NCBI GenBank assembly: GCA_002104905.1 | Contig: MCFE01000020.1 | Coordinates: 180,100-244,099, forward strand | Origin: Basidiobolus meristosporus CBS 931.73 | Lineage: Eukaryota; Basidiobolomycota; Basidiobolomycetes; Basidiobolales; Basidiobolaceae | DNA: 64,000 nucleotides | Direction of reading: 5' to 3' | Part shown: piece after piece, positions 61,058 through 64,000 of the stretch | How positions within the stretch are numbered: the stretch's first letter is position 1 | Layout: the number at the start of each line of letters is the position of its first letter | Made by a program: the position numbers and the translations under genes | The notes under the pieces: generated by a model | Told to the model about the DNA's origin: nothing | Databases searched by the model: none | What the model saw: only the letters and a program-made list of their open reading frames with translations

Positions 61058-63994
61058 CGAGCTGTCACTCTCTGCAATGTCTACTACTGCTATTTCTGGA
61101 ATTTTTCCCTCTGCTGAAAAGTTGGATGGATCTAACTACCAAGTGTGGAAGGTGAAGATGAAGATGCTGCTGCAAGAAAGAGGCCTTTGGGATATTGTCA
61201 TGGGAGAAGAATGCCCTCCTAAAAACGTGGGAGAGGAAGCCTTAAAGTACCAGAAGAAAGAACAAAGTGCCTTTAACTGCATTTGCCTTAATGTCAAGGA
61301 CAAATTGCTAATTCAATGCTCAAGAGCAAAAATGGCAAAGAATGCCTGGAAGGCATTAGAAGACACCTACCAGTCATGTTCAGCTGCCAAGAAAATGTAT
61401 CTGAGAAGAAAATTCTTTACTACAAAGATGCTGCCAGGAGAAGAAATGAAAAATCTAGTTAACAGAATTACCCTGCTGGTAGATGAGATGGAATCTGTGG
61501 GCGTACCAACTACTGATGAGGATGTGATAGTTACCATCCTGAATAGCCTGACAGACGAGTTTCAGGGCCTTGTATCAGCCCTAGAGTCCAGAACTGAAGA
61601 TTTGACCTTAAATTACGTATATGGAAGGCTCCTGGATGAAGAATTAAGAAAATCAAGCGCCAATAAGAAGGAAGAAGAAAATGCTTTAATAAGCAATGAT
61701 AACCAACAAAGGAGGTACCCAAGACCCTACAAAGGCAACAGCAACCTATTTTGCAACTACTGCAAAAGGAAAGGACACACATCAGACCGGTGTTTCAAAA
61801 AGAGAGATTATCAGCAAAAGAAGCCTGAATATGGAAATGCTGCAACAACTGAAGATAGACTATTCATATCTGCACTAAATATGACCACAAACAAGGATTC
61901 TCAGACGTGGTATATTGACTCTGGAGCTTCTCAACACTTTACACACCAAAAAGAACTTTTTACCCAATATCAAGAAATTCCAATTAAGAAGGTTTTCATG
62001 GGTGACAATAGAACACTTGATGCAGTGGGAGAAGGAACTATCCAAGTAAACCTTAGAAGCAGTGAAGGAAGCCATACACTGACCTTTAAAGAAGTACTCT
62101 ATGTACCAGAAATAGCCAAGAACCTACTCTCTGTAAGCAAGGCCACAGCAGAAGGACTCAGTTTCAGTTTTGACAATTCTGGATGCAGGATCACTGATCA
62201 AAATGGTGCCCATATTGCTTCGGGCATCAGAGATCAGAATCTATACAAGTTGACTTATATTCCATCATATCTGGAAGCCAATATAAGTAACTTAAATGAA
62301 GAAACACCAATGCTTTGGCACAGGAGATTTGGACACATCAATTTTGATTATTTGCGTAAAATGATCAAAGATCAGCTAATTTCTGGAGTGAAAATTGATC
62401 CCCCAGCTAATTTGGAGCACTGTGAAGCCTGCATATATGGGAAACAAGCCAGACAACCGTTCAAGAGCTCTGGGTTAATCAAAACTAAGAAAAAATTAGA
62501 TCTAATTCACTCAGATCTGTGTGGACCTATGCAAAATTTATCCTTAGGCGGGATGAAGTATTTAATCACTTTTATTGATGATTATACAAGATACACATGG
62601 GTCTACTTCATGGAGAGAAAGGAAGAAGCTCTGTCTAAGTTCAGGGAGTTTAAAGCCATGGTGGAGAGAGAAACTGGTGAAAAAATCAAGAAAATACGCT
62701 CTGACAATGGTGGAGAATATACCTCAAAACTCTTCATCCACTTCTGCAAAATTCATGGGATAAAGCAAGAGACTACTGTACCATACTCCCCACAGCAAAA
62801 TGGAGTAGCAGAACAAGCTAACAGATCAATAATTGATATGGCAAGATCTATGATCCATGATCAAAAATTATCCTATGATTTTTGGGCGGAATCAGTTGCC
62901 ACTGCTGTATACCTTAAAAATAGGAGTTATAACAGAATACTTTGTGATTCTACTCCATTTGAAGCATGGTATGGATACAGACCAAGTGCAGAACATCTAA
63001 GAATATTTGGGTGTACAGCATATGCCAAAAAACTGGCCGGAAATCAGTCAAAATTTGAGCCAAAAAGTGTAAAATGCATATTTTTGGGCTACTGCAATGA
63101 GAGTAAGGCATACAGACTCTACAATACCAAAGCAAAGAAGCTGATCAAGTCCAGGGATGTGTTGTTTGATGAAAATTCAAAATTTTCACAAAAAATGACA
63201 TCAGATGATGACGAAAATTTGATCTCAAGTCCACCAATTGTCAGGATTGAATCAGAGCAAAACAATGAAATTTTTTCACTCCAGAGGACTCTACAACCGT
63301 GGTTCAGCCAGAATCAGTGCCCAGGAATATCCCAGAAGTGATCATTCCAGTATCAAATGCCCGGAGATCAAATTGGACAAGAAATAGCCCAAATTACTAT
63401 ATCAATGAGGGTACAAACTTAGCCTATGCCTATTCAGTCCATATTGATGAACCCCAGACTGTAAAAGAGGCCCTAAATAGCCCTCAGACAAAGTTTTGGA
63501 GATCTGCAATGACTGAGGAATATCAGGCCCTGATGGAAAATCAAACTTGGGACTTAGTCAAATTACCAATCAACCAAAAATCAATTGGATGCAGATGGGT
63601 CTTCAAGACAAAATACAAGGCTGATGGTACAATTGAAAGATACAAAGCAAGACTTGTAGCCAAAGGATACTCTCAAACAAAAGGACTTGACTATACTGAG
63701 ACCTTTGCACTGGTAGCCAAGTTTAATTCCATCAGATTAATATTGGCTATTGCAGCCAAATATAAGTTTTTTATTCATCAAATGGATGTAAAAACTGCAT
63801 TTTTGAATGGAGAACTTGATGAGGACGTGTATATGGACCAGCCTGATGGGTTTGTTGACCAAGATAACCCCCATTTGGTCTGCAAGCTTAAAAAGTCACT
63901 ATATGGTCTCAAACAATCACCAAGAGCCTGGAATTGCAAGATAGATTCTTATTTGGAATCTTTGAGTTTCAAAAGGAGTAATGCTGAACTATAG
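61050..63994 (+). CDS. Copia Gag-Pol polyprotein (frame-shifted, 3'-incomplete)
   Basis: Gag begins with the UBN2-type pattern KLDGSNYQVWKVKMKMLL and has a zinc knuckle CNYCKRKGHTSDRC. The protease has the intact site WYIDSGASQHFT. Integrase shows HRRFGHIN with a downstream CEAC pair, then DLIHSDLCGP, RSDNGGEYTS and QQNGVAEQANRS (the DD35E Glu kept). Reverse transcriptase starts GCRWVFKTKYKADGTIERYK, with QMDVKTAFLNGELDEDVYM and CKLKKSLYGLKQSPRAW. A change of frame occurs near 63270 at a run of six T. A TAG at 63992-63994 lies before the catalytic YVDD would be reached. Start at 61050 (inside the primer site) or 61077 (MSTTAIS). Nearly intact, so probably a fairly recent insertion. Confidence 0.85.
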
Positions 63995-64000
63995 TATATA

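Larger units (their letters stand above)
60566..64000 (+). mobile_element. Copia (Ty1-type) LTR retrotransposon, 5' part
   Basis: LTR, primer site, then gag, protease, integrase and reverse transcriptase in Ty1/Copia order; the window ends inside the reverse transcriptase. It is the best preserved transposon here, with only one frame change and one late stop. It interrupts the minus-strand LINE-related segment 60407-60565. The same LTR family gave the solo and scrambled LTRs in 20-22 kb. Confidence 0.9.

Overview
The window looks like a piece of a filamentous-fungus nuclear genome. The genes carry many short spliceosomal introns (about 50-160 bp, GT...AG), the proteins are fungal or broadly eukaryotic housekeeping types (Cdc48, Whi3-like, a VOA1-like V-ATPase assembly factor, a two-zinc-finger CreA/Mig1-type regulator, a fungal FUSC/ArAE-type membrane protein), and the repeats are LTR and non-LTR retrotransposons. 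High intron density and large repeat tracts would fit an early-diverging (zygomycete-grade) fungus, but the sequence alone does not settle the phylum.

Layout. (1) About 1-22.3 kb is a transposon graveyard: a decayed CACTA-type transposase remnant, a Ty3/Gypsy element (copy A) split by a complete nested Copia-type element that itself contains a 737-bp fold-back hairpin, a second Gypsy LTR on the minus strand, a PIF/Harbinger transposase split by a third Gypsy LTR, and a 5'-truncated Gypsy element (copy B) carrying a solo Copia LTR and cut off inside its reverse transcriptase. (2) About 22.3-55.3 kb is a gene island: CDC48, a Whi3-like two-RRM protein, a USP48-type deubiquitinase, the nuclear cap-binding subunit CBP80, a VOA1-like protein, V-ATPase subunit C, eIF3 subunit L, a HINT3-like HIT protein with a broken histidine triad, a FUSC/ArAE-type membrane protein, an ABCB8-type half ABC transporter and a CreA/Mig1-like zinc-finger protein. 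(3) About 56.4-64 kb is repeat again: a decayed LINE-type element on the minus strand flanked by five copies of a double-hairpin module, then a largely intact Copia element that runs off the right edge.

How it works together. The island genes are not one pathway. They serve protein quality control (Cdc48, USP48), RNA metabolism and translation (Whi3-like, CBP80, eIF3L), vacuolar acidification (subunit C next to a VOA1-like assembly factor), membrane transport and carbon regulation. USP48 and CBP80 are divergent across about 475 bp. CBP80 and the VOA1-like gene converge with only about 155 bp between stop codons.

The most informative repeat observations are target-site duplications that let insertions be excised on paper to recover older reading frames, a four-base GCRY-like target shared by three Gypsy LTR insertions, the near-perfect giant hairpin, the repeated double-hairpin module at both ends of the LINE, and a visible contrast between CpG-poor repeat arms and a CpG-rich gene island. 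I saw no tRNA, rRNA or CRISPR.
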